From Nocardioides ganghwensis (GTDB taxonomy: Bacteria > Actinomycetota > Actinomycetes > Propionibacteriales > Nocardioidaceae), in assembly GCF_014779655.1 (NCBI RefSeq), contig NZ_JACXYX010000001.1:410561-474560 (forward strand): DNA of 64,000 nt, read 5' to 3'. A model generated the notes under the pieces. The model was not told the DNA's origin and did not search any database. It saw only the letters and a list, made by a program, of their open reading frames with translations. Shown one piece after another: positions 42,571-51,632 of this stretch; the stretch's first letter is position 1; each line of letters starts with the position of its first letter. Both the position numbers and the translations under genes were made by a program.

Positions 42571-45500
42571 GTGGCGACGCCTGACGAGACCAAGGACCGA
42601 CAGCTCGACGCAGCGACGGAGGCACGTCCCGAGTGGGGCGAACTGCTGCGCGCCTACTACCGGCACGTGGCGCCGGAAGACGTCTCGGAGCGGTCCCCGG
42701 AGGACCTGCTCGGCGCCGTCGCATCACACCGCGAGCTCGCGTCGTCGCGGCCGCAGGGCACGGCCGCCGTACGGGTCGTGACGCCCACCATCACCGACTC
42801 CGGCTGGTCGGCGTCGGGTCGCTCCGTCGTCGAGGTCGTCACCGACGACATGCCCTTCCTCGTCGACTCGGTGACGATGGAGCTCAACCGCCTCGGGCAC
42901 ACCGTGCACGCGGTCGTGCACCCCCAGTTCCACGTCGAGCGCGACATCACCGGCGAGCTCCAGCACGTCCACGCCCACGAGCCGCAGGCCGGCTCGCGCG
43001 ACGGCGCCGAGTCGTGGATGCACGTCGAGATCGACCGCACCGACGACGACGAGGCCGCGGAGATCACCGAGGGCCTGCAGCGGGTCCTGCGCGACGTGCG
43101 CGAGTCCGTCGAGGACTGGGAGAAGATGCACGCGCAGGCCCTCGCGGTGGTCGCCGAGCTCGACCAGGACCCGCCGCCCCTGTCGGCGGAGGAGCTGCGC
43201 CAGGGCCGCGACTTCCTCACCTGGCTGGCCGACGACCACTTCACGTTCCTCGGCTACCGCGAGTACCAGCTCGAGGCGGAGGAAGGCGCCCCGGAGGAGT
43301 GCGGGCTGCGCGCCGTCCCCGGCTCCGGCCTCGGCATCCTGCGCCACGACCAGGACCTGTCGGCCTCGTTCGCCAAGCTGCCGCCGCTGGTCAAGGCCAA
43401 GGCCCGGGAGAAGAAGCTCCTCGTGCTGGCCAAGGCCAACTCGCGCGCCACCGTGCACCGCCCCGCCTACCTCGACTACGTCGGGGTGAAGACCTTCGGC
43501 CCCGACGGCGAGGTCGTCGGCGAGCGCCGCTTCCTCGGCCTGTTCTCCAGCGCCGCGTACACCGAGTCCGTCACCCGGATCCCGGTGCTGCGCGAGAAGG
43601 TCGACGAGGTGATGCAGCACGCCGGCTTCGACCCGCGCAGCCACGCCGGCAAGGCCCTCATGGACACGCTGGAGAACTACCCGCGCGACGAGCTGTTCCA
43701 CACCTCGCCCGACGAGCTGGCCCCGGTCGCGCAGGACGTGATGAGCGCCCGCGAGCGCCGGCAGCTGCGCGCGTTCGTGCGCCGCGACACCTACGGCCGC
43801 TACGTCTCGGTCCTGGTCTACCTGCCCCGCGACCGCTACAGCACCGCCGTGCGCGAGCGGTTCTCCGACATCCTGCGCGACCAGCTCGGAGGCGAGCACG
43901 TCGAGTTCACCGCCCGGGTCAACGAGTCCACCACCGCCCGCGTGCACTTCGTCGTCCACCCGCCCAAGGGCGCCCAGGTCCCCGAGATCGACGTCGCCGA
44001 CCTCGAGCGCCGGCTGATGGAGGCCTCCCGCTCCTGGCGCGACGACTTCATGGCCGCCGTCGTCAGCGAGTACGGCGTGGACCGCGGCTCGCAGCTCGCG
44101 CGCGCCTGGGCCGACGCCTTCCCGGAGGCCTACAAGGAGGACTACGACCCCTCGCGCGGATCGGCCGACCTCGGCCGGATCGAGGCGATCGAGGGCGCCG
44201 AGGGCATCGACCTCGCCCTCTTCGACCAGGACCAGCAGACCGGCACCTACCGCCGCGGCGAGTCGCGGCTCAAGGTGTTCCGGGTGGGGGAGCCGCTGTC
44301 GCTGAGCGCGGTGCTCCCGATGCTCACCTCGATGGGTGTCGAGGTCGTCGACGAGCGCCCGTACGAGCTCTCCGGGCTCGGCCGGCCGACCTACATCTAC
44401 GAGTTCGGCCTGCGGCACGGCCGCGCCCTGTCCTCCCACGAGCGCACCCTGTTCGCCGAGGCGCTGCGCGCGGTGTGGGACGGCTACAACGAGATCGACG
44501 GCTTCAACCAGCTCGTCCTCGCCGCCGGCCTCACCTGGCGGCAGGCGACGGTGCTCCGGGCGTACGCCAAGTACGCCCGCCAGGGCGGCTCGCCGTTCGC
44601 GCTCGACTACATCGAGGAGGCGCTGCGCAGCAACGTCGACATCACCCGGCTGCTCGTCGAGCTGTTCGAGTCGCGCTTCGACCCCGGCCGCGGTGACCGC
44701 GCGCTCGAGCACGACGCCGAGGCGCGGGTGACCAAGGTCGAGGCGATCGAGGAGCGCCTCGCCCGCGCGCTCGACGAGGTCGTCAGCCTCGACCACGACC
44801 GCATCCTGCGCTCCTACCGCACCCTCGTCCGGGCGACGCTGCGCACCAACTTCTTCCAGCGTTCGGCCGACGGCGAGGTCCACCCCTACATCTCCTTCAA
44901 GCTCGAGCCGTCGGCGATCCCCGACCTGCCCGAGCCGCGCCCGCGCTTCGAGATCTTCGTCTACAGCCCGCGGGTCGAGGGCTCGCACCTGCGCTTCGGT
45001 GCCGTCGCCCGCGGCGGCCTGCGCTGGTCGGACCGACGCGACGACTTCCGCACCGAGGTGCTCGGGCTGGTCAAGGCCCAGATGGTCAAGAACACCGTCA
45101 TCGTGCCGGTCGGCGCGAAGGGCGCGTTCTTCTGCAAGCAGCTGCCTGACTCCTCCGACCGCGACGCGTGGATGGCCGAGGGCGTGGCCTGCTACAAGAC
45201 GTTCATCTCCGGCCTGCTCGACATCACCGACAACCTCGTCGGCGGCGAGAACGTGCCCCCGCGCGACGTCGTGCGCCACGACGGCGACGACTCCTACCTC
45301 GTGGTCGCGGCCGACAAGGGCACCGCGACGTTCTCCGACATCGCCAACGGCGTGGCGAAGGACTACGGCTTCTGGCTCGGCGACGCCTTCGCCTCCGGCG
45401 GCTCGGTCGGCTACGACCACAAGGCCATGGGCATCACCGCCAAGGGTGCGTGGGTCTCGGTGCAGCGGCACTTCCGCGAGATGGGCGTCGACTGCCAGGC

Positions 45501-47424
45501 CGAGGACTTCACCGCAGTCGGCATCGGAGACATGTCCGGCGACGTCTTCGGCAACGGCATGCTCTGCTCGGAGCACACCCGGCTGGTGGCGGCCTTCGAC
45601 CACCGCGACATCTTCATCGACCCCGAGCCCGACGCGGCCGCCTCGTACGTCGAGCGACGCCGGCTCTTCGAGCTGCCGCGGTCGAGCTGGAAGGACTACG
45701 ACACCTCGCTGATCTCCGAGGGCGGCGGCGTCTGGTCGCGCTCGGCCAAGTCGATCCCGGTGTCGGCGCAGGCCCGCAAGGCGCTGGGGCTCGATGCCGG
45801 CGTCACCGCGCTGACCCCGGCCGAGCTCATGAAGGCGATCCTGCTCGCCCCGGTCGACCTGCTCTGGAACGGCGGCATCGGCACCTACGTGAAGTCCTCC
45901 GAGGAGACCAACGCCGACGCCGGCGACAAGGCCAACGACGCGATCCGCGTCAACGGCCAGGACCTGCGCGCCCGCTGCATCGGCGAGGGCGGCAACCTCG
46001 GCTTCACCCAGCTCGGTCGCGTGGAGTACGCCCGGTTCGGCGCCGACGGCGACGGCGGCCGGATGAACACCGACTTCATCGACAACTCCGCCGGCGTCGA
46101 CACCTCCGACCACGAGGTCAACATCAAGATCCTCCTCGACCGGGTCGTGCGCTCGGGGGAGATGGACGAGGACGCCCGCAACGAGCTGCTCGCCGAGATG
46201 ACCGAGGAGGTGGGCGAGCTGGTGCTGCGCGACAACTACGAGCAGAACCTCGCGCTCGCCAACGCCGAGGCGCACGCGCCGTCGCTGCTGCACGTCCACG
46301 AGGACTGGATGCGCGCGCTGGAGCGCCGCGGGGTGCTCAACCGTGAGCTCGAGGGCCTGCCGTCGACGCGCCAGGTCAAGCGCCGGCTGGACCGCAACCA
46401 GGCGCTGTCGGCTCCCGAGCTGTCGGTGCTGATGGCGTGGACCAAGATCGTGCTCGCCGACGAGCTGATCGAGTCCGACCTGCCCGACGACCCCTACCTG
46501 CGCGAGGACCTGCTCGCCTACTTCCCGAGCCGCATGAAGCCCGACCTCGAGGCGGCCATCGAGGACCACCCGCTGCGCCGGCAGATCATCGTGACCCAGG
46601 TCGTCAACGACCTGGTCAACGGCGCCGGCATGACGTTCTGGCCGCGGCTGCAGGGCGAGACCGGGGCGAACGCCGCCGACCTGACCCGCGCCAACTTCGT
46701 CGCCCGCGAGATCTTCGGCTCGCTGCCGATGCGCAAGGAGATCGCGGCACTGGACAACCGGGTGCCGGCCGAGCGCCAGACCCGGATGCGGATCGAGATG
46801 CGTACGCTCGTCGAGCGCGCGTCACGGTGGCTGGTCACCAACCGCCGTCCGCCGCTCGACTCCAGTGCGACCGTCGAGTTCTTCCGTGGTCCCGTGATGG
46901 CCGTGATGGCCGAGCTGCCGAGCATCATGAGCGGCCGGGAGCTCGACGACTACAAGGCCCGGGAGAAGCGCCTCACCGACCAGGGCGTGCCCGACGACCT
47001 CGCCTCGCGGGTCGCGGTGCTGGCCCCGGCGTACGCCCTGCTCGGCATCGTCGAGACCGCCGACCGGCTGGACCTCGACCCGGTCGAGGTGGCACGGGTC
47101 CACTTCGCGCTGGGGGAGCGGCTCGGGCTGCCCGCGCTGGTCGAGCGGATCTTCGCGCTGCCGCGCGACGACCGCTGGCAGACGATGGCCCGGGCGGCGG
47201 TGCGCGACGACCTCTACGGCGTGCACCAGCAGCTGACCGCCCAGGTGCTGGAGTCCACCAGCGCGGACGACGCGGCGCCCGTCCGGGTGGCCGAGTGGGA
47301 GAACGCCGACCAGGAGCTGATCGGCCGCTCGGCCGCGACGCTGGAGGAGATCTGCCGCGAGGACACCGCGGAGCTGGCCCGGCTGTCGGTCGGCCTGCGC
47401 GTCGTACGCGGCCTGCTGTCCTGA
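42571..47424 (+). CDS. Large NAD-specific glutamate dehydrogenase (about 180 kDa class)
   Basis: 1617 residues, the normal size of this class. It deaminates glutamate to 2-oxoglutarate with NAD. The N-terminal half contains ACT-like regulatory domains (VTDDMPFLVDSVTMELNRLG near residue 90). The catalytic part includes GGLRWSDRRDDFRTEVLGLV (about 813) and VPVGAKGAFFCK with substrate-binding Lys, a nucleotide-binding region, and GIGTYVKSSEE with IGEGGNLGFTQLGRVEYA (about 1138). The C-terminal 400 residues are helical. GTG start at leaderless distance from its promoter. PruA upstream makes glutamate, so the two would finish proline breakdown. A pair of hairpin repeats begins right at the stop codon. 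Confidence 0.95.
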   Translation: MATPDETKDRQLDAATEARPEWGELLRAYYRHVAPEDVSERSPEDLLGAVASHRELASSRPQGTAAVRVVTPTITDSGWSASGRSVVEVVTDDMPFLVDSVTMELNRLGHTVHAVVHPQFHVERDITGELQHVHAHEPQAGSRDGAESWMHVEIDRTDDDEAAEITEGLQRVLRDVRESVEDWEKMHAQALAVVAELDQDPPPLSAEELRQGRDFLTWLADDHFTFLGYREYQLEAEEGAPEECGLRAVPGSGLGILRHDQDLSASFAKLPPLVKAKAREKKLLVLAKANSRATVHRPAYLDYVGVKTFGPDGEVVGERRFLGLFSSAAYTESVTRIPVLREKVDEVMQHAGFDPRSHAGKALMDTLENYPRDELFHTSPDELAPVAQDVMSARERRQLRAFVRRDTYGRYVSVLVYLPRDRYSTAVRERFSDILRDQLGGEHVEFTARVNESTTARVHFVVHPPKGAQVPEIDVADLERRLMEASRSWRDDFMAAVVSEYGVDRGSQLARAWADAFPEAYKEDYDPSRGSADLGRIEAIEGAEGIDLALFDQDQQTGTYRRGESRLKVFRVGEPLSLSAVLPMLTSMGVEVVDERPYELSGLGRPTYIYEFGLRHGRALSSHERTLFAEALRAVWDGYNEIDGFNQLVLAAGLTWRQATVLRAYAKYARQGGSPFALDYIEEALRSNVDITRLLVELFESRFDPGRGDRALEHDAEARVTKVEAIEERLARALDEVVSLDHDRILRSYRTLVRATLRTNFFQRSADGEVHPYISFKLEPSAIPDLPEPRPRFEIFVYSPRVEGSHLRFGAVARGGLRWSDRRDDFRTEVLGLVKAQMVKNTVIVPVGAKGAFFCKQLPDSSDRDAWMAEGVACYKTFISGLLDITDNLVGGENVPPRDVVRHDGDDSYLVVAADKGTATFSDIANGVAKDYGFWLGDAFASGGSVGYDHKAMGITAKGAWVSVQRHFREMGVDCQAEDFTAVGIGDMSGDVFGNGMLCSEHTRLVAAFDHRDIFIDPEPDAAASYVERRRLFELPRSSWKDYDTSLISEGGGVWSRSAKSIPVSAQARKALGLDAGVTALTPAELMKAILLAPVDLLWNGGIGTYVKSSEETNADAGDKANDAIRVNGQDLRARCIGEGGNLGFTQLGRVEYARFGADGDGGRMNTDFIDNSAGVDTSDHEVNIKILLDRVVRSGEMDEDARNELLAEMTEEVGELVLRDNYEQNLALANAEAHAPSLLHVHEDWMRALERRGVLNRELEGLPSTRQVKRRLDRNQALSAPELSVLMAWTKIVLADELIESDLPDDPYLREDLLAYFPSRMKPDLEAAIEDHPLRRQIIVTQVVNDLVNGAGMTFWPRLQGETGANAADLTRANFVAREIFGSLPMRKEIAALDNRVPAERQTRMRIEMRTLVERASRWLVTNRRPPLDSSATVEFFRGPVMAVMAELPSIMSGRELDDYKAREKRLTDQGVPDDLASRVAVLAPAYALLGIVETADRLDLDPVEVARVHFALGERLGLPALVERIFALPRDDRWQTMARAAVRDDLYGVHQQLTAQVLESTSADDAAPVRVAEWENADQELIGRSAATLEEICREDTAELARLSVGLRVVRGLLS

Positions 47425-47520
47425 CGTCATGGCGACCGGTCGCGCGAGCGACCGCCGCCCATGACGTACGCGCCTGGCGTCATGGCGACCGGTCGTCCCC
47501 GCGGCCACCGGCCATGACGT
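47424..47520. repeat. Two adjacent REP-like hairpin elements after the glutamate dehydrogenase gene
   Basis: The 18-mer CGTCATGGCGACCGGTCG occurs at 47425-47442 and 47478-47495, each followed by its closing arm CCATGACG(T) at 47459-47467 and 47512-47520. Element 1 also has an inner stem CGGTCGC/GCGACCG with loop GCGA. They fill most of the gap between convergent genes and may act as terminators. Confidence 0.85.
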
Positions 47521-47530
47521 CCGGCGCGGG

Positions 47531-48301
47531 TCAGAACAGCAGGACGGCCGCCACGACGCCGGCCGCGACGACGGCCCAGCGGAACACCGCGTCGGGGAGC
47601 TTGCGACCGATGCGGGCGCCGACGTAGCCGCCGACCAGCGAGCCGGCGGCGAGCAGCGCGACGACGTCCCAGCGCGGGTCGGCGACGACCACGAAGACGA
47701 GGCCGGCGACGATGTTGCCGACCATCAGCGACAGCGTCTTGAGGCCGTTGACGATGCGCAGCTCGAGGTCGGTGCCGATCCCCAGGACCGCGACCATCAT
47801 GACGCCGGCGCCGGCCCCGAAGTAGCCGCCGTAGATGCCCGTGACGGTGGCGAACACCGTCGTGGCCGGCGACATGTGCCGCCGCTCGGCGAGCCGCTCG
47901 CCGTGGCGCTGCTCGTGGCGCTCCCGCAGCCAGCGGGCGATGCGCGGCTGGACCCCGACGAGCAGGCAGGTGAAGAGGATGAGGTACGGGACGATGGCCT
48001 CGAAGACGCCCGGTGGCAGGCCGAGCAGCAGCGCGGCCCCGGTCACCCCGCCCAGGGCGCACACCGCCACGATCGCGCGAGCGATCCGGCCCGCCTCGCG
48101 GACCTCCGCGCGATAGCCGAGGACGCCGCCGAGGCCGCCGGGGATCAGGCCGAGCGTGTTGGACACGTTGGCCACGACGGGCGGCAGGCCCAGCGCGACG
48201 AGCACGGGGAAGCTCAGGAGCGAGGCCACCCCGACCGTGGAGGACAGCACGCCGGCGCCGAGCCCGGTCAGCAGCACCAGGACGGCCTCCGGCCCGATCA
48301 C
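47531..48301 (-). CDS. TauE/SafE family membrane transporter
   Basis: 256 residues with about eight membrane helices in two halves. Repeated family motifs: GAGVLSSTVGVASLLSFPVLVALG in the first half and GIYGGYFGAGAGVMMVAVLG in the second. The family exports sulfite, sulfoacetate or other organic anions. GTG overlaps the stop of the GntR regulator (GTGA), so both are in one transcript, divergent from the MatC-like transporter operon. Substrate may be linked to that operon (inference). Confidence 0.85.
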   Translation of the reverse strand: MIGPEAVLVLLTGLGAGVLSSTVGVASLLSFPVLVALGLPPVVANVSNTLGLIPGGLGGVLGYRAEVREAGRIARAIVAVCALGGVTGAALLLGLPPGVFEAIVPYLILFTCLLVGVQPRIARWLRERHEQRHGERLAERRHMSPATTVFATVTGIYGGYFGAGAGVMMVAVLGIGTDLELRIVNGLKTLSLMVGNIVAGLVFVVVADPRWDVVALLAAGSLVGGYVGARIGRKLPDAVFRWAVVAAGVVAAVLLF

Positions 48302-49011
48302 TCCTCGTCTCGCAGCAGGGCGACGTCGCTGACCATCTCGACGTGGGCGTGCATCGCGGCGGACGCGGCCCGGGGGTCGCCGGCGCGGATCGCCTCGGCG
48401 ATGGCGCGGTGGCCGGCCAGCGAGTCCTGCGGACGTCCCGGCTGGCCGAGGGACTCGAGGCGGGTCTCCTTGACCAGGTCGCCGATCTCGTCCATGAGCC
48501 GGGCGAGCAGCAGCGAGTGGGAGGCGGCGGTGACGGCGCCGTGGAAGCGCTCGTCGCCCTCGACGCCCCGGCCGCCGGCCTCGATGTCGGCCTCCATGAA
48601 GGCCAGCGCGTCGTCGATCCTCGCGAGGTCCTCCTCGGTGCGGCGGACCGCGGCGAGCGCGGCGATCTTGGTCTCGAGCGCGTCGCGGGTCTCGATGATC
48701 TCGGGCAGCCGGTCGGCGTGGTTGCGGATCGCCTCCACGATGCGGGTCGAGGTCTGGTGGCGCGCGGTGACGACCGTGCCGTCACCGTGGCGCACCTCCA
48801 CGACGCCCACCACCTCGAGCGCGACGAGCGCCTGGCTGAGCGTGGCGCGGCTGACGCCGAGGCGCTGGGCCAGCTCGCGCTCGGGCGGGAGCTTGTCGCC
48901 GGCGCGGAGCCCGTTGTCGCCGATCCAGGCGGAGATCTGCCCGGCCACCTGCTCGTAGAGGCGGGTGCGGAGCAACCGGGGCGGGAACGGCGAGCCGGAC
49001 GCGTCGGACAT
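48298..49011 (-). CDS. FadR-type GntR family transcriptional regulator
   Basis: 237 residues. Winged helix at about 15-80 (LYEQVAGQISAWIGDNG, LPPERELAQRLGVSRATLSQAL) and an all-helical FCD ligand domain (about 95-225) with metal-binding type His in DERFHGAVTAASHS and AGHRAIAEAI. FCD regulators sense small carboxylic acids. It is divergent from the MatC/CoA-transferase/carboxyltransferase operon, which it probably controls, and co-transcribed with tauE. Confidence 0.9.
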   Translation of the reverse strand: MSDASGSPFPPRLLRTRLYEQVAGQISAWIGDNGLRAGDKLPPERELAQRLGVSRATLSQALVALEVVGVVEVRHGDGTVVTARHQTSTRIVEAIRNHADRLPEIIETRDALETKIAALAAVRRTEEDLARIDDALAFMEADIEAGGRGVEGDERFHGAVTAASHSLLLARLMDEIGDLVKETRLESLGQPGRPQDSLAGHRAIAEAIRAGDPRAASAAMHAHVEMVSDVALLRDEE

Positions 49012-49023
49012 GGCACCACCCTA

Positions 49024-49050
49024 TTGACGATCGGCTCATTGTCCTATTGG
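49024..49050 (+). promoter_or_regulatory. Candidate promoter/operator region between the GntR and MatC-like genes
   Basis: TTGACG (49024-49029) and TATTGG (49045-49050) are 15 bases apart. The stretch contains three ATTG words (in TATTGACG, CTCATTGT and CCTATTGGCT) in a noticeably AT-rich patch, suitable for regulator binding. The exact operator is not clear. Confidence 0.4.
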
Positions 49051-49129
49051 CTAGGCCACTGAGCCAGCAACGTGACGAGGGCCACCCTCCGGGCCCCGCG
49101 TGCGGCACTCGACTCGGAAGGCTTCGACT

Positions 49130-50455
49130 ATGGGTCCGGAATGGATCGCGATCATCGCGTTGGTCGCCTTGTTCGTCATCGGCACGCTGCTGCCGATCAA
49201 CATGGGAGCGCTGGCCTACGTGGCCGCGTGGTTCGTCGGCATGTACGCCCTCGACCTCGAGGAGAAGGAGATCCTCGCCGGCGTCAGCGGCGACCTCATC
49301 CTGACGCTCATCGGTGTCACGTACCTGTTCGCGATCGCGCGCAACAACGGCACCGTCGACCTCATCGTGCGTACGGCGGTGCGCGGGGTCGGCGGGCGCG
49401 TCGCGCTCATCCCGTGGGTGATGTTCGCGGTGACCGCGGTGCTCACCGGCATCGGCGCGGTGAGCCCGGCCGCCTGCGCGATCATCGGTCCCATCGCCCT
49501 CGGCTTCGCCGGCCGCTACGGCATCAGCCCGCTGATGATGGGCATGTTCGTCGTCCACGGCGCCCAGGCCGGCGGCTTCTCGCCGATCAGCATCTACGGC
49601 GTCATCACCAACTCGGTGATGGAGGACGCGGGCCTGCCGTCGAGCGAGATCACCGTCTTCCTCGCCAGCCTCGTCGTCAACACCGTGATGGCCGCGATCC
49701 TCTTCGTGGTGCTGGGCGGGCGCAAGCTGATGGCGATGCGGATCGACCCCGACGACCCCGACACGCTCGACGACGACCTGCACCGCGGCGGCGCCACCGT
49801 CCCCGCCCGCGGCTACGGCACGTCGGCGCCGACCGGCACCCAGGCCCAGGGCGTGCGGCGCGACCAGGTGCTCACCCTGCTGGCCTTCGTCGGCGTCGCG
49901 CTCGTCGCGCTGGTCTTCGACAAGAACATCGGTTTCGTCGCGATCACCGCCGCCGTCATCCTGGCGATGCTGAACGCCAACGAGCACAAGGACGCGGTCA
50001 AGCAGATCGCCTGGCCGACCGTCCTCCTCGTCGCGGGTGTCAGCACCTACGCCACGATCCTCACCACGGCCGGCTCGCCGGAGTTCGTCGGCAACTGGGC
50101 CGCCGGCCTCGGTGCGGCCGCGATCGGCGCGCTGGTCCTCTGCTACGTCGGCGGCGTCGTCTCGGCCTTCGCCTCGTCCACCGCCCTGCTGCCGGTGATC
50201 ATCCCGATCGCGGTGCCGCTCATCGCCGACGGAGGCATCAACGCCGCCCTCTTCGTGGCCGCGCTCGCCGTGTCGTCGACCATCGTGGACGTCAGCCCGT
50301 TCAGCACCAACGGCGCGCTGATGCTCGCCAACAGGCCCGACTCCATCAGCGAGCCTGTCTACTACAAGCAGATCCTGGGCTACGGCGTGATCGTGACCCT
50401 GGTCGGCCCGCTGCTCGTCTGGGCAGCCCTCGTCCTCCCCGGATGGAGCAACTGA
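49130..50455 (+). CDS. MatC-like dicarboxylate (malonate-type) carrier
   Basis: 441 residues with about twelve membrane helices. The N-terminal MatC domain is clear (WIAIIALVALFVIGTLLPINMG, ALAYVAAWFVGMYALDLEE). Re-entrant-loop type motifs occur twice: TGIGAVSPAACAIIGPIALGF with GAQAGGFSPISIYG in the first half, and AFASSTALLPVIIPIAVPL with VDVSPFSTNGALML in the second. The family imports malonate or other small dicarboxylates. GGAAGG lies 8 bases before ATG 49130. First gene of a three-gene operon. Confidence 0.85.
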   Translation: MGPEWIAIIALVALFVIGTLLPINMGALAYVAAWFVGMYALDLEEKEILAGVSGDLILTLIGVTYLFAIARNNGTVDLIVRTAVRGVGGRVALIPWVMFAVTAVLTGIGAVSPAACAIIGPIALGFAGRYGISPLMMGMFVVHGAQAGGFSPISIYGVITNSVMEDAGLPSSEITVFLASLVVNTVMAAILFVVLGGRKLMAMRIDPDDPDTLDDDLHRGGATVPARGYGTSAPTGTQAQGVRRDQVLTLLAFVGVALVALVFDKNIGFVAITAAVILAMLNANEHKDAVKQIAWPTVLLVAGVSTYATILTTAGSPEFVGNWAAGLGAAAIGALVLCYVGGVVSAFASSTALLPVIIPIAVPLIADGGINAALFVAALAVSSTIVDVSPFSTNGALMLANRPDSISEPVYYKQILGYGVIVTLVGPLLVWAALVLPGWSN

Positions 50456-50456
50456 C

Positions 50457-51632
50457 ATGACCGGACCACTCGAAGACCTCCTCGTCGTCGACCTCACCCG
50501 CGCCCTGGCGGGGCCGCACGCCACCCAGATGCTGGGTGACCTCGGCGCCCGGGTGATCAAGGTCGAGGCGCCCGGCAGCGGCGACGACACCCGTGGGTGG
50601 GGGCCGCCGTTCGTCGGCGAGCCCGACGCCCGCCAGTCGACCTACTTCCTGTGCACCAACCGCAACAAGGAGTCGATCGCGCTCGACCTCAAGGACGAGG
50701 CCGACAAGGACGTGCTGGTCGGCCTCGTCGAGCGTGCCGACGTGCTGGTGGAGAACTTCCGCACCGGCGTCCTCGAGCGCCTCGGCCTGGGCATCGAGGA
50801 GCTGATGCGCCGCAACCCGCGCCTCGTCGTCCTCTCCATCACCGGCTTCGGCCACGACGGTCCCGAGGGTGGTCGCGCCGGCTACGACCAGATCGCGCAG
50901 GGCGAGGCCGGCCTGATGTCCCTCACCGGCTCCGGCCCCGACGACCCCCAGCGCGTCGGCGTACCGATCGCGGACCTGCTCTCCGGCATGTACGGCGCGT
51001 ACGGCGTGCTCGCGGCGCTGCACGAGCGCGAGCGCACCGGCAGGGGGACGGTCGTGCGTACGTCGTTGCTGGCGTCGGTCGTCGGCGTGCACGCCTTCCA
51101 GGGCACCCGGTGGACCGTGGCCGGCGAGGTCGGCCGCGCCCAGGGCAACCACCACCCCTCGATCGCGCCCTACGGCCTGTTCCACTGCCGCGACGGGGCC
51201 GTGCAGATCGCGCTCGGCAGCGAGGGGCTGTGGAAGAAGTTCTGTGCGGGCTTCGGCCTCGACCCGGACGCCGAGGGCCTGGCCACCAACGGCGAGCGCG
51301 TCGGTCGGCGCGAGCAGGTGATCGAGGTCGTCGAGCAGGCCTTCGCCGACTGGGACGCCGAGCCGCTGCTCGCGCGCCTCGCCGAGATCGGGATCCCGGC
51401 CGGCAAGGTGCGCACCCTCGACGAGGTCTACGAGTGGGACCAGGTCGCCAGCCAGGGCCTGCTGGTCGACGTGGACCACCCGACGCTGGGCGGGATCACC
51501 CTCCCCGGCCCGCCGCTGCGGTTCTTCGACGGCGAGGGCACCGAGGTCACGCGGCGCGACCACGCCGCCCCGCCGCTGCTCGACCAGCACGCCGACGAGA
51601 TCCGCGCCTGGATCGGCGGAGGTGGAGCGTGA
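50457..51632 (+). CDS. Class III CoA-transferase (CaiB/BaiF family)
   Basis: 391 residues of the interlocked-ring CoA-transferase fold. LVVDLTRALAGPHATQMLGD at the N-terminus, VKVEAPGSGDDTRGWGPPF, KDVLVGLVERADVLVENFR-type segments (here in part), and the catalytic Asp 173 in GVPIADLLSGMYGAYG. It moves CoA between carboxylic acids. The gene is 1 base after the carrier and overlaps the carboxyltransferase, so its substrate is probably the acid that the carrier imports, perhaps malonate. Confidence 0.88.
   Translation: MTGPLEDLLVVDLTRALAGPHATQMLGDLGARVIKVEAPGSGDDTRGWGPPFVGEPDARQSTYFLCTNRNKESIALDLKDEADKDVLVGLVERADVLVENFRTGVLERLGLGIEELMRRNPRLVVLSITGFGHDGPEGGRAGYDQIAQGEAGLMSLTGSGPDDPQRVGVPIADLLSGMYGAYGVLAALHERERTGRGTVVRTSLLASVVGVHAFQGTRWTVAGEVGRAQGNHHPSIAPYGLFHCRDGAVQIALGSEGLWKKFCAGFGLDPDAEGLATNGERVGRREQVIEVVEQAFADWDAEPLLARLAEIGIPAGKVRTLDEVYEWDQVASQGLLVDVDHPTLGGITLPGPPLRFFDGEGTEVTRRDHAAPPLLDQHADEIRAWIGGGGA

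Noticed and set aside
42724..46569. A 1281-codon open frame on the minus strand opposite the glutamate dehydrogenase gene, and similar long antisense frames (for example 19503-22805 and 10404-13358)
   Set aside because: These are empty of stops because of extreme GC at third positions of the true genes. Their translations are low-complexity Arg/Ala/Gly/Val strings with no recognisable domain.
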